DNA from: 12-FULL-67-14b sp964355095
GTDB taxonomy: Bacteria; Acidobacteriota; Vicinamibacteria; Vicinamibacterales; UBA2999
Direction of reading: 5' to 3'
NCBI GenBank assembly: GCA_964355095.1
Contig: CAYHCX010000001.1
Coordinates: 61,337-125,336 of the forward strand
Length of the DNA stretch: 64,000 nt
How positions within the stretch are numbered: position 1 is the first letter of the stretch; each line of letters begins with the position of its first letter. A program made the translations under genes and the position numbers. The notes under the pieces were generated by a model. That model worked only from the letters and a program-made list of their open reading frames with translations. It was not told the DNA's origin and did no database searches. Below are positions 36,607-44,887 of the stretch, piece by piece.

Positions 36607-37011
36607 CTAGGGAAGCGGCTTCGCGCCGGCGCAGCGCCCCCCGGTTTCCGACCTGACGAACCTCAGGGGAATGTGGCCCGAACCAGAACCGAGATCGCCG
36701 GCGATCTGGTCGCGCTCGTCTTCGAACTTCCCCGCAAATCGCGCGCCGCCCGTTGGCACAACGAAAGTGACCGTCGGCAATTCGCCAGAGACCGGCGCAC
36801 CCTCGAACAACAAGAATCCGGCGTCGCCACTGCACGCCACGCCGGACACCGTATCGCCGTCTTGCGTGAGCGACAGTTCGAAGTAGTGCCCTGAATGCCC
36901 GATACCGGGAGCGCGCCAGCTTCCGACGGCGGAGCCGGAGGGTCCCGTCAGCAGATCGCAGGCGGATAAGCCCAGGGCCATGGTCAAGACGATGGACAGC
37001 TTGATGCGCAT
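36607..37011 (-). CDS. small secreted lipoprotein of unknown function
   Basis: A 134-residue protein. The signal peptide IVLTMALGLSAC gives a lipobox (L-S-A-C), so the mature chain should be lipidated on the Cys. The rest is an all-beta domain with YFELSLTQDGDTVSGVACSG, resembling small beta-barrel lipoproteins; no family recognised. ATG 37011 is chosen because the upstream extension of the frame has no signal peptide. Confidence 0.65.
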   Translation of the reverse strand: MRIKLSIVLTMALGLSACDLLTGPSGSAVGSWRAPGIGHSGHYFELSLTQDGDTVSGVACSGDAGFLLFEGAPVSGELPTVTFVVPTGGARFAGKFEDERDQIAGDLGSGSGHIPLRFVRSETGGRCAGAKPLP

Positions 37012-37085
37012 CTCAAACGACCTCGGTCTGATTGTCTCTCGATATCTGGCGATCGGAGCTCGGCCAGAGGAGGGTGAGGCGCGAA

Positions 37086-37415
37086 CTAGAGCACCACGCG
37101 AGCGCTGAGTCCGATCAGAGCAAGCCCCGTCGCTGTCTGCAGCGCCCGCCGCGTCCATGGCGCAATGAACCAGCGACGCATCGCATCCAGGCCGATCGCC
37201 CACGCCGAGTGGCAGAGCAACGCCATGCCGACATGCGATGAGGCACGCATCGGGTAGTAGAGCCGCGACGCTCCGGCGGGAATGAACGTCGGCACCACCG
37301 ACAGGTAGAAGCTGATGATCACCGGGCTCAGCAGGTTGATGGCCAGGCCGTCGCCGAAGTACGCGCCGGCGTGTGAGCGTTGCGGCGCGCTCGGGTCCAG
37401 GCCCGTCGCAATCAC
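37086..37415 (-). pseudogene. C-terminal half of a LysE/RhtB-type exporter
   Basis: The 109 codons contain GLAINLLSPVIISFYLSVVP and two hydrophobic helices, matching the second half of LysE/RhtB amino-acid exporters (full length about 205). The N-terminal three helices are absent; the frame starts inside the end of the DUF1684 gene (4-nt overlap). Likely a remnant of a truncated transporter. Confidence 0.6.
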
Positions 37416-38323
37416 TTCCTCAACACGGCCGCACTCGACGTGGCCTCGGCGTGGTATCGCTTCTCACCCGCTTCGATGCGCACCGGCAGCTTGTTGGCCG
37501 AGGGCGGCAGCGGGCACGTGGTCCACGGGTTGTAGGCGCACGGCGGGTTCTGCGCGCGGTTGAAGTCGAGCGTCACCTTGCCGTCGGCGGTGGGCGCGTC
37601 GGTGTAGAGGAACCGCGCCGAAGGATACGTCGCGTCGGCGCTGGTCAGGTCGCGGAAGACAAACAACAGGCGGTCGCCGGACTTCCACGCTTCCATATTC
37701 GCCGTTTTGCCAGCGACCGTCACCGCCACGTGACCGGGCACGGTGAACGGTTCGAGGTCGCCGAGGATAGTGGGCGCCTGGATGACCTTGGGCGCGGCAA
37801 GCGGCGTGAACGTACCCGTCACCTTCAAGGCCGGGTTCGCCGGAAACCACTTGAGGCCCTTGAAACCCGTGCGCAGTGGCGCCTTCTGGTCGCGCACGCG
37901 AATGGCGAGGCGCGGGCCGCTGAAGTGCAGGAAGAACGAGGTGCTCTTGTAGGTGATGAGATCGGCCGGCCGATCCTTCTCCGACAGGCGCAGCGGACCG
38001 TCTTTCACCGGCTTGCCGTTGTAGGTCAGCGTCTGGCCGTCCGCCGCCGTGATGGTGACGGTGTTGCCGTTCATCGTGATCACGCCCGCCTGCTTCGGCA
38101 CATCGGCGAACTCGAGCACGATGTCGTTGAGCGGGTCAGATCCGAATTTGTTCTCGCCCGGATTCAGGAAGTGCAGCCCGGCCACGGTAAACCATCCGTT
38201 ATCGGCGAGCAGGGACTTTTCGCGCTCGGCGTGGAACGCCTTGAGCGCGGCTTCGTCATAGGCGGTCTGCGCCCCGACACTGGTAGCGACCAGCGTGAAC
38301 ACTAACAAGCTGATGCGTTTCAT
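37412..38323 (-). CDS. secreted DUF1684 family protein
   Basis: A 303-residue protein with a signal peptide (LLVFTLVATSVGAQ). DUF1684 landmarks: DNGWFTVAGLHFLNPGENKF near the N-terminus and LDFNRAQNPPCAYNPWTTCP then LPPSANKLPVRIEAGEK at the end. Function unknown. ATG 38323 has GAGGGG upstream and is preferred over a TTG four codons earlier. A TATAAT box lies 19 nt before it. Confidence 0.85.
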   Translation of the reverse strand: MKRISLLVFTLVATSVGAQTAYDEAALKAFHAEREKSLLADNGWFTVAGLHFLNPGENKFGSDPLNDIVLEFADVPKQAGVITMNGNTVTITAADGQTLTYNGKPVKDGPLRLSEKDRPADLITYKSTSFFLHFSGPRLAIRVRDQKAPLRTGFKGLKWFPANPALKVTGTFTPLAAPKVIQAPTILGDLEPFTVPGHVAVTVAGKTANMEAWKSGDRLLFVFRDLTSADATYPSARFLYTDAPTADGKVTLDFNRAQNPPCAYNPWTTCPLPPSANKLPVRIEAGEKRYHAEATSSAAVLRK

Positions 38324-38342
38324 CGTTCCCCTCAATGCGCGG

Positions 38343-38348
38343 ATTATA
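38343..38348 (-). promoter_or_regulatory. -10 box TATAAT for the DUF1684 gene
   Basis: TATAAT reads on the minus strand from 38348, 19 nt before ATG 38323, leaving room for a short leader with the GAGGGG ribosome site. Confidence 0.5.
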
Positions 38349-38401
38349 GGGGTCAGACCCCTCGAATACCACCTACTCGGGGTCAGACCCCTGCCGCGGC
38401 A
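38349..38401. repeat. two GGGGTCAGACCCC palindromes
   Basis: Identical 13-bp copies at 38349-38361 and 38389-38401. The second encodes the last residues of heme A synthase, whose TAG stop (38383-38385) lies between the two. Same core as the long palindrome at 9872. Confidence 0.8.
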
Positions 38402-39450
38402 CCGCCCACACCGTGTCGAACGGCGCCTGCTGCCGATCCGCTCCAGCTCACGAGCAACATCACCGTTTCCGCGCCAAGTAGCAGGCTTGCCAGGGTTAGA
38501 TGCCCCACCTGGGCGCCCGGTAACAGGGAAACATACGCCATGACCACGCCGAGCGCCACCTGCCCAGCCGCGAGGACCAGCACGACCCAGGACCAGCGAA
38601 TCAAGACGATGTGGCGGTCGCGCATGGTCACCAGCCAGAACGTCAGGAGGAAGGCGCCCAGCAGGACAACGACGGCGGCGTCGCGATGGATGACGCTAAT
38701 CGAACCCAGGGTGGCCAGTGCGCTGTTGCGCGCCACGCCGGCGTCGATGGCGGCGTCCACGCCGCCGCGAACTTGGGTGCCCAGAGCGACCTGGATCAGC
38801 GTGACGACGATCAATAAGGCGATCGACAAACCTAAAGGTTTGTCGCCACGAACGACGATCAATAAGGCGATCGACAAACCTAAAGGTTTGTCGCCACGAA
38901 CGACGGCTGAAGCCGTCGCTCTCCGAACGCCGGGCGACGTCGCCTGGAGAGCGGGGGCTTCAGCCCCCGCTGCCGGAGCCATCGCGGCAACCGTGACGTA
39001 GAGCAACATCTGCACGATCACAAGCGCGACGATGAGGTGAGCCGTCACGATCCAGGCGGCCAGTTCGTGCGCCACCACGCGGCCGCCGAGCCATCCCTGG
39101 AATCCCGTAAGTAGCAAGGCGCCGATCGTGGTCCAGAGGATCCGCGAATCGCGGCGATGATGGCGCCACGCCGACACCGCGGTGGCCAGGACCATGAACC
39201 CCACCGTCACGCCGAGCAGGCGATTGAGGTACTCCGTCCACATCAACGTCTGGTTGAACTGGGACGGGTCGAACTGCGGCGGCAGGTCGGCCGCCGACAT
39301 CGGCGGCACCCAGCCGCCGAAGCAACGGGGCCAGTCCGGGCACCCCAGCCCGGCGCCCGAAGCGCGGACCAGGCCGCCGACCAGGATCAGGAAATAGGTG
39401 GCCGCCGTCGTCCACAGGGCGAGGCGCTGGAAGGAAGTGAAGCGGGTCAA
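38383..39450 (-). CDS. ctaA: heme A synthase (COX15/CtaA family)
   Basis: A 355-residue protein with about eight membrane helices. GLVRASGAGLGCPDWPRCFG and MWTEYLNRLLGVTVG are family signatures; the second is the EXXHR position, with Asn in place of His, a variant I recall from Bacteroidetes/Acidobacteria-type CtaA. The family converts heme O to heme A for cytochrome oxidase. A block of repeats (38824-38970) adds about 50 residues between helices 4 and 5, including a duplicated 16-residue unit. Start TTG 39450, 6 nt after a CATAAT box. Confidence 0.85.
   Translation of the reverse strand: MTRFTSFQRLALWTTAATYFLILVGGLVRASGAGLGCPDWPRCFGGWVPPMSAADLPPQFDPSQFNQTLMWTEYLNRLLGVTVGFMVLATAVSAWRHHRRDSRILWTTIGALLLTGFQGWLGGRVVAHELAAWIVTAHLIVALVIVQMLLYVTVAAMAPAAGAEAPALQATSPGVRRATASAVVRGDKPLGLSIALLIVVRGDKPLGLSIALLIVVTLIQVALGTQVRGGVDAAIDAGVARNSALATLGSISVIHRDAAVVVLLGAFLLTFWLVTMRDRHIVLIRWSWVVLVLAAGQVALGVVMAYVSLLPGAQVGHLTLASLLLGAETVMLLVSWSGSAAGAVRHGVGGAAAGV
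38824..38970. repeat. compound palindromic repeat block inside ctaA
   Basis: Two copies of CGACAAACCT-AA-AGGTTTGTCG (38824-38845, 38872-38893) within a 48-bp direct repeat, followed by an ACGGCTGAAGCCGT stem near 38902 and GCGGGGGCT-TC-AGCCCCCGC (38951-38970). Everything stays in frame with ctaA. Confidence 0.85.
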
Positions 39451-39456
39451 GACTCT

Positions 39457-39462
39457 ATTATG
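39457..39462 (-). promoter_or_regulatory. -10-like CATAAT box before ctaA
   Basis: Reads CATAAT on the minus strand, 6 nt before the TTG start at 39450; same leaderless spacing as other genes here. Confidence 0.35.
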
Positions 39463-39614
39463 GGCCGGGAGTCGGCAGTCGGCGTTCGGCAGTCGACGTC
39501 AGGCCGCAACGCCGTGGACTGCTTCGTTGCCCAACTTGACGATGACGCGCGCCTTGTTGAACACGGCGTCACCGGCTGCAGCCCGAGTGGCCCGCGCTGT
39601 TCGAGGCTGCGTCG

Positions 39615-40067
39615 CTAGCCGGACGCCAGTCCCACTCCCAGGATCCGCTTGACCCGCCGTGTAGCACGGCTCGAGCCGGCGATCTTTTGCATCAGCCCAG
39701 CACAGTGATCGTCGTTGAGAACCCCCTTGTAGACCACCTCTCCGGCTTCGTACAAAGCCTGAAGCTCCTGCAGTCCCACCTCTCGCTGTCCCGCGGTGCC
39801 ACAGTCGATCAGGGTATCGAGGGCAAAGCAGTCGTACGTGCCCGGCGGCAGGTGCAGCAAGTCGTCTGGCGCCGGATGAGCGACGTGCTTCGGCTTCTGT
39901 GACGTCGTCAGGATGTAGACGATGGGATCGTCGTGAGGTGAAGCGCTGAGGACGATGAGAAACTTGGCCTTTGACTGCCCGGCGAGACCGGGGTCATCAA
40001 GCTCGGCGTAGCGCTTCCAGAGGAGGATAACGCCGCGCCGAACCACCGAATCGAAGGGCAGCAGCAC
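39615..40067 (-). CDS. candidate toxin paired with a Panacea antitoxin
   Basis: A 150-residue protein. It starts VLLPFDSVVRRGVILLWKRY (GTG start) and has FLIVLSASPHDDPIVYILTT, a beta-rich pattern somewhat like PemK/MazF proteins, but the family is not certain. The basic C-terminus (SSRATRRVKRIL) would suit RNA binding. It begins 18 nt after the stop of the SocA/Panacea gene. Toxin identity is inferred from this position. Confidence 0.55.
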   Translation of the reverse strand: MLLPFDSVVRRGVILLWKRYAELDDPGLAGQSKAKFLIVLSASPHDDPIVYILTTSQKPKHVAHPAPDDLLHLPPGTYDCFALDTLIDCGTAGQREVGLQELQALYEAGEVVYKGVLNDDHCAGLMQKIAGSSRATRRVKRILGVGLASG

Positions 40068-40085
40068 GGGTGCATGCGCGCGGCA

Positions 40086-40739
40086 TTAATGGGTGGTCTG
40101 GGAGTACTGGCGGCGCGTCAGCGCAAGCCGGCCCGCAGCCTCGAGCGCGTCGGCAAAAGCGCGATCGGCGTGCTCCTCTTCGGCGAGCGCGCGCGCGGCA
40201 TCTGAGCCCGGAGGCGCGTCTTCGAAGAAGTACTCGTAGGGCAGGTCAACGCTGCTGCCAGGCGAGCGGCCGGCGTCGGCGCGCTTGTACGCGGCGTGAG
40301 AGTGCGTCAGGTCAACGAGCTCACTGGCCTTGCGCTTTCCGAACTCCTTGACGATGCTCTGCAGCACCTCGATCTCGGAATCCGAGAACACCTCGAGATC
40401 AGGCTTCTGTACGGCACGAACCACAGCGTACTTGCGCATGACGCCCTTGTGTATCTCGAGATGGGCAGTGGCCGCCCTGTAGCCGGGATCGTCGGCTTCT
40501 GGCGGTTCGGCCAGACGTCCGATGAGCTGATAGGCACTTTCCGGAACTGGACCCAGGTCCATCGCGATATAGCGATCGCCCGTGATGGGACGACCGAACT
40601 TGAACAGATGGCGCTGGTCGGCGAGATACAGGAGCTTGGCGGCCTTCAGCTTGGTGAGGTCGCTGACGCCCGCGTCGGCGAAGTACGCCAGCGCATTGAC
40701 CAGCTTGTCGAGGTCGAAGCGGAATTTCAGGGTGGCCAT
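40086..40739 (-). CDS. Panacea/SocA-domain antitoxin
   Basis: A 217-residue protein. Residues 8-130 match the Panacea (DUF4065/SocA) domain: NALAYFADAGVSDLTKLKAA then KLLYLADQRHLFKFGRPITG with the conserved D-Y/R-x-A-M-D-x-G-P-V-P segment (YIAMDLGPVPESAY). Panacea proteins act as antitoxins for many unrelated toxins. ATG 40739 begins the domain directly. The C-terminal 90 residues are probably the toxin-specific part. Confidence 0.8.
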   Translation of the reverse strand: MATLKFRFDLDKLVNALAYFADAGVSDLTKLKAAKLLYLADQRHLFKFGRPITGDRYIAMDLGPVPESAYQLIGRLAEPPEADDPGYRAATAHLEIHKGVMRKYAVVRAVQKPDLEVFSDSEIEVLQSIVKEFGKRKASELVDLTHSHAAYKRADAGRSPGSSVDLPYEYFFEDAPPGSDAARALAEEEHADRAFADALEAAGRLALTRRQYSQTTH

Positions 40740-41094
40740 TGTCGGGGAACAGTTCGCACTATACCGTCGTCCGTTGGTGTTGGACAAGCTTGCTTTGAAG
40801 GCGTTGACGGGGGTCGCAGCAATCGGCTCGTTTCCCGCTCATTTCAGTCGCGGTGCTCGGGCTAAAGTCAATTATGGCAAGGGCTTGTGCGTCATGTGCC
40901 GCCTGTCCATTTCGCCCTCATTTCGAGGCCGGTTTCAGCCCAAGTTCAGCTCGCCGTTGAACGCCTGATGCTGGAGGGAGGCGAACAGTTCGTCCAGCTT
41001 CTTTAATCATGCGGAGACGTCATCGTATCGCAGGGGAGGTCCGGCTAACCGCCGTCGCCAAGGCTACGGCGGGTCAAGAAGGCGGACGCCACAT
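40740..41094. other. 355-bp stretch without a supported gene
   Basis: No reading frame here resembles a protein family I know. Near 41047-41082 the text GTCGCCAAGGCTACGGCGGG resembles the CGCCGAAGC-type dispersed element. Confidence 0.5.
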
Positions 41095-41284
41095 CTCGAT
41101 CCCCTTGAAACATTCCCGACTCAATCTGGGTCTACTCATTCCGCAGAAACTCGCGGCGTGGACCGCCGGCAGCGTCGGCGTCATCGGGATCTTCCTGGCG
41201 GCGCTGGGCCTGTATGGCCTGATGGCGTTCTTCGGGGGGACCGCCGTCCTGTTCGCGATCGTCCTCGCCGCCGCCTGCTGGCCA
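41095..41284 (+). pseudogene. ADOP-type ABC permease remnant with internal deletion
   Basis: The frame reads LNLGLLIPQKLAAWTAGSVG then VIGIFLAALGLYGLMAF, a signature of acidobacterial duplicated orphan permeases (MacB/FtsX-like). It should continue with a cytoplasmic RTREIGIRMALGA-like loop but jumps directly to FGGTAVLFAIVLAAACWP, the last membrane helix of the same family. About 100 residues are missing inside, the upstream 700 are missing too, and the end lies in the scaffold gap. Confidence 0.7.
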
Positions 41285-41384
41285 NNNNNNNNNNNNNNNN
41301 NNNNNNNNNNNNNNNNNNNNNNNNNNNNNNNNNNNNNNNNNNNNNNNNNNNNNNNNNNNNNNNNNNNNNNNNNNNNNNNNNNNN
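41285..41384. other. scaffold gap (100 N)
   Basis: Exactly 100 N. It hides the end of the permease remnant (plus) and the C-terminus of the STT3 gene (minus). No duplicated flanks are seen here. Confidence 0.95.
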
Positions 41385-43591
41385 TCCTGCGCCACCCGCA
41401 AGCCGGTAATCGCGGGCACCGGAAACGCCGGCTGCCACGGGGTGCGGCCAACGACGACGAACTCGGGACCGCTGGCGGCCGCCGCCTGCTTCGCCTCCTC
41501 CGCGGTCGCGTAGGACCGGGCGTTCGACACTTCGCAGAACTCGCGTCCGGTGTCGTCCCGCAACTGGCGCTTCCGCACCACCCACGCGCTGTTGACCGGC
41601 GCCGCGGAACGGCCGCCCAACACCATCAACCGGTACGCCATCGTCTGGTAGTAGGCCTCGTTGTAGATCCAACTCGGCTGCCACGGATCGGTGTCGCGGT
41701 CGCGCGTGTAGCAGAGCGAGTAGAAGCGTGAGGTCGGGATGCCGGCCCAGTCCGCCAGGTTCTGGAAGCGCCCGCCGAGCGCACCGCCGCCGGCGTCGCG
41801 GAACGGCAGTTCCCAGTCAACCACGACATATCGCGCACGCTCGGCCTTCAGGATATCGAGCGCAGCCGCTTCATCCGTCGAGGTCAGGAACGCAGCCGAC
41901 ACCGGCGCGCCGCCTTGCGTCGGGTTCGAGACCGGCACGCGATGCGCGGCCTGGACGAGCCAGTAGCCCTGGTCCCACCAGTTCATCACCGTGTAGCGGG
42001 CCGGGGGATTGGCCGTGCCGTAGCGAGCCAGGTAGTAATCGGGCGCATCGAACGGTTCGGGCGTCTGGGTCCGAAACCACTGCATCGTCGCGGCCCAGTA
42101 GTCGGGCATGCCGCCCGCGCGCGTGGTGGTGAGGGCGGCCGGCATTAGGTTGGGCGCGACGGCAATTCCCGCGACCAGCACGACGGCCACCTCGCGCGAC
42201 ATGGGCATCCAGGTTTTCACCTTCGGCTGCGGATTCCCGGCGTGCGGCACGCCGCCCCAGTCGAGCAAGCGCATGCACAGCCATCCCACCACCAGCGCCG
42301 ATGCCGGCACCAGGTAGTAGCCGAACCGGTTCTGGCCGATGGTGGCCGCGTAGTTCACCACGGTGAAGATCACGACGAGCAGGTGATCGAGCCGGCGCGA
42401 CTTCCACAAGCTCGCCGCCAGGAAGACCACGGCGACGATGCCGGTGTAGAAGCCGCTGCGGAAGAAGGTCCACGGCTGCGTCCAGACCCAGTTGCCGGTG
42501 TAGAGAAAGAGCGGCCGCGCTTCGAGCACCGCCATGCGCGTCGGATCCGGGCGGAACCGCGCGAGATCGATCGTCACCTGCCGCACGAGATCCGGGGCCA
42601 GCACCGATGCCGCCAGGGTAGCCACGGATAACACCACGGCCAATATCACCACTGCAGACCGGTCCGCCGAAGCACGCAGCGCGAAGGTGGATGACACCGA
42701 TGACACAGAAAACCAACTGGTCTCGGGTTGCGTCGCCATCCACCCAACGACTGCAGAGACGCCGAGCAATGCGACCAGCGAGGCAACTTGGGTGTTGTAA
42801 CGAAACAGAGCCGGATCTTGTGCTGCGATGACGAGGACCAGCGCGACAACGGCAGTGATGACCGTGGCGCGCGCGGCGGCGACGATTGCCTCTCGGGTGG
42901 AACCAACGAGCGGCGCGAGCACGACCCAGCCGGCGAGGATGGCGACGAAGTAAGCGCCACTTCCCCACGCGAGGAGGTAAAGACCCAAGAAGACACCCGC
43001 TGCTGCAGCGGCAAAGCGGGAGCCGGGAACCAGGAACCGCAAGGATTGGGGTTGGGTTCGCGGCGAACACGCCCACGCGAGCGACGCGAGCGTGGCGAAC
43101 GACAGCAGGACCTCGAGCGCATGGTGATCGACGAAGCCGACCAGCGTGCGATCGAGGAAGTGACCGGGGAGCACGGCCGCGAGCAGCCCGGCGATCAGGC
43201 CCGCGCGCCGGTCGAACGCGATGGTGCCCAGCGCCCACACCGCGGCCACCGCCAGCACGCCGATCACCGCCGGCACGAGGGCGGCGACGCGCTCGATGTA
43301 AGCGGTGGACGCGCCGGTGCCCCGCGTGAGCACGACCGCGGTCGCGATGATGGTGTCGAGGAGCGGGGCGACGGCGACGTACTGGCCGTTGGGCGACGCG
43401 TACGGATCCACGGTGACGCGATGCGGGAAGTTGCGGACCTGGCTCTCCGCGAGACGGACGTGGTACCAGGCATCGGTTTCGAGGAAGTTGACGCGGGCGC
43501 CGCCGAGCACGTCATCCCACGGGGCCCAGAGGCGCAGGGCCGCGGCAATGCAAAGGATGGCCGCGAGAAACACCAGGTCCAGCTTTTTCAC
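41385..43591 (-). CDS. STT3-family oligosaccharyltransferase (3' end in gap)
   Basis: At least 735 residues. The N-terminal half has about 11-13 membrane helices. STT3 motifs are clear: FLETDAWYHVRLAE (residues 36-49, first acidic metal site), LVGFVDHHALEVLL, and MNWWDQGYWLV (the WWDYG motif that binds the acceptor sequon). STT3/AglB/PglB enzymes transfer a lipid-linked glycan to Asn in exported proteins. Bacterial examples outside Campylobacterota are less common. A dispersed 30-nt element plus a GATGACACCGAT unit (42662-42709) is encoded in frame. Divergent from a glycosylasparaginase gene 135 bp away. Confidence 0.85.
42662..42709. repeat. two dispersed elements inside the STT3 gene
   Basis: 42662-42691 matches the element in the anti-sigma gene (27246-27275, 2 mismatches in 30). 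42690-42709 is GATGACACCGATGACACAGA, matching the pntA-pntB spacer. Together they encode SVSSVSSTFALRASADRS in a loop between membrane helices. Confidence 0.7.
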
Positions 43592-43626
43592 GGGAGAAGC
43601 CGATGATAGTCAACCGCGGCCACGAT

Positions 43627-43702
43627 TAACAGGAGGTCAGAAGGTCAGAAGGTCAGAAGGTCAGAAGAAAAGTACTTCTTCTGATCTCTTGGTCTCCTGT
43701 TA
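43627..43702. repeat. AGGAGATC-type hairpin, copy 4
   Basis: Outer 9-bp arms TAACAGGAG / CTCCTGTTA (43627-43635, 43694-43702) and inner TCAGAAGAA / TTCTTCTGA (43661-43669, 43676-43684), with four GGTCAGAA tandem units. Lies between two divergent starts, so here it cannot be a simple terminator. Confidence 0.8.
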
Positions 43703-43725
43703 GGATGCCCGGCAGGAGGCCGGCT

Positions 43726-44841
43726 ATGTCGAAGAAGATTACCCGTCGCGAGTTCGTCCAGACCTCAACCGCCGCCGGTGTGGCCCTGGGCGCTTCAACT
43801 TCTGTGTTCGGACAGGCACCAGCCGTCGTCACCAGCGCCGTGAAGCCGGTGGTCGTGGCGTCCAACAACGGCAACGTCTACAAGAACGGCGGCACCGAGA
43901 CCGGCGTGCAGAAGGCGTTCAACCTGATGACCAGGGGCACCGACGTGCTCGACGCGCTGGTCGCGGGCGTCAACAACTGTGAGCTGGACCCGGCCGACAG
44001 CAGCGTCGGCTACGGCGGTCTGCCCAACGCCGACGGCATCGTGCAGCTGGATTCGTGCTGCATGCACGGGCCGACCAGGCGCGCCGGCGGTGTCGCCGCG
44101 ATTGAAGGCGTGCGGGCGCCGTCGCTGGTGGCCAAGGCGGTGCTCGAGCAGACCGACCATCACCTGCTGGTCGGCAAGGGCGCGCAAGACTTCGCGCGCA
44201 ACATGGGCTTCACGATCGAAGACGACCTCAACACCGAGACCTCGCGCCGGCTGTGGCTCGAGTGGAAGCGCCGCATCGACCCCGACCACTATCTCGATCC
44301 CAAGAAGCGCGGCCAGGCCATGCAGATGGCGGGCCTCAGCATGGTGACCGACGGGCTGGTTGATCCCGATCACTACTACGGCACGATCAACTGCGACGGC
44401 GTGAACAGCAAGGGCGAGGTGTGCGGGGTGACGACCACCAGCGGCCTGGCGTGGAAGATCCCGGGACGCACCGGCGACTCACCCATCCTGGGCGCGGGCC
44501 TCTACGTGGACGGCGACGTCGGCGCCGCCGGGTCAACGGGCCGCGGCGAAGCCAACCTCTACAACCTCTGCTCCTTCCTGATCGTCGAGCAGATGCGCAT
44601 GGGCAAGTCGCCGAAGGATGCCGGCATGGAGGCGTTGCGGCGCATCCAGAAGAACACGGTCGAGAAGCGCCTGCTGAACGCGCGCGGCCTCCCCAACTTC
44701 GGCATCAACTTCTACGTCGTCAACAAGAAGGGCGAGCACGCCGGCGTGTCGATGTACGCGGCGACCTACGCGGTGTGCACGGAGAACGGGCCGCAGACGC
44801 TCAACTGCGAGCCGCTGCACCCAGGCCGCGCGTCGGAGTGA
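43726..44841 (+). CDS. glycosylasparaginase (N4-(beta-N-acetylglucosaminyl)-L-asparaginase), Tat-exported
   Basis: A 371-residue Ntn-hydrolase. A Tat signal is visible (ITRREFVQTSTAAGVALGAS). The chain should self-cleave before Thr220 in HYYGTINCDG, freeing the catalytic Thr; the Asp usual before it is Gly here. WKIPGRTGDSPILGAGLYVD is the strongly conserved GRVGDSPIPGAG segment of aspartylglucosaminidases. They cut the GlcNAc-Asn bond of N-glycoproteins. ATG 43726 has AGGAGG 7 nt upstream and is preferred over ATG 43705. The neighbouring divergent STT3 makes the opposite bond. Confidence 0.9.
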   Translation: MSKKITRREFVQTSTAAGVALGASTSVFGQAPAVVTSAVKPVVVASNNGNVYKNGGTETGVQKAFNLMTRGTDVLDALVAGVNNCELDPADSSVGYGGLPNADGIVQLDSCCMHGPTRRAGGVAAIEGVRAPSLVAKAVLEQTDHHLLVGKGAQDFARNMGFTIEDDLNTETSRRLWLEWKRRIDPDHYLDPKKRGQAMQMAGLSMVTDGLVDPDHYYGTINCDGVNSKGEVCGVTTTSGLAWKIPGRTGDSPILGAGLYVDGDVGAAGSTGRGEANLYNLCSFLIVEQMRMGKSPKDAGMEALRRIQKNTVEKRLLNARGLPNFGINFYVVNKKGEHAGVSMYAATYAVCTENGPQTLNCEPLHPGRASE

Positions 44842-44887
44842 CCGTCTAGGCTTGGGGCTTGGGGCTTGGAACAGGCACGCTCAAGCC

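Noticed and set aside
37086..37415. Intact short LysE-type transporter
   Set aside because: Only half of the usual length and helices is present, and no start fits a complete protein; called as a relic.
43627..43702. Possible CRISPR-like or phase-variation array of GGTCAGAA units
   Set aside because: Units are 8 bp, directly adjacent and form part of a hairpin family present at seven loci; no spacers.
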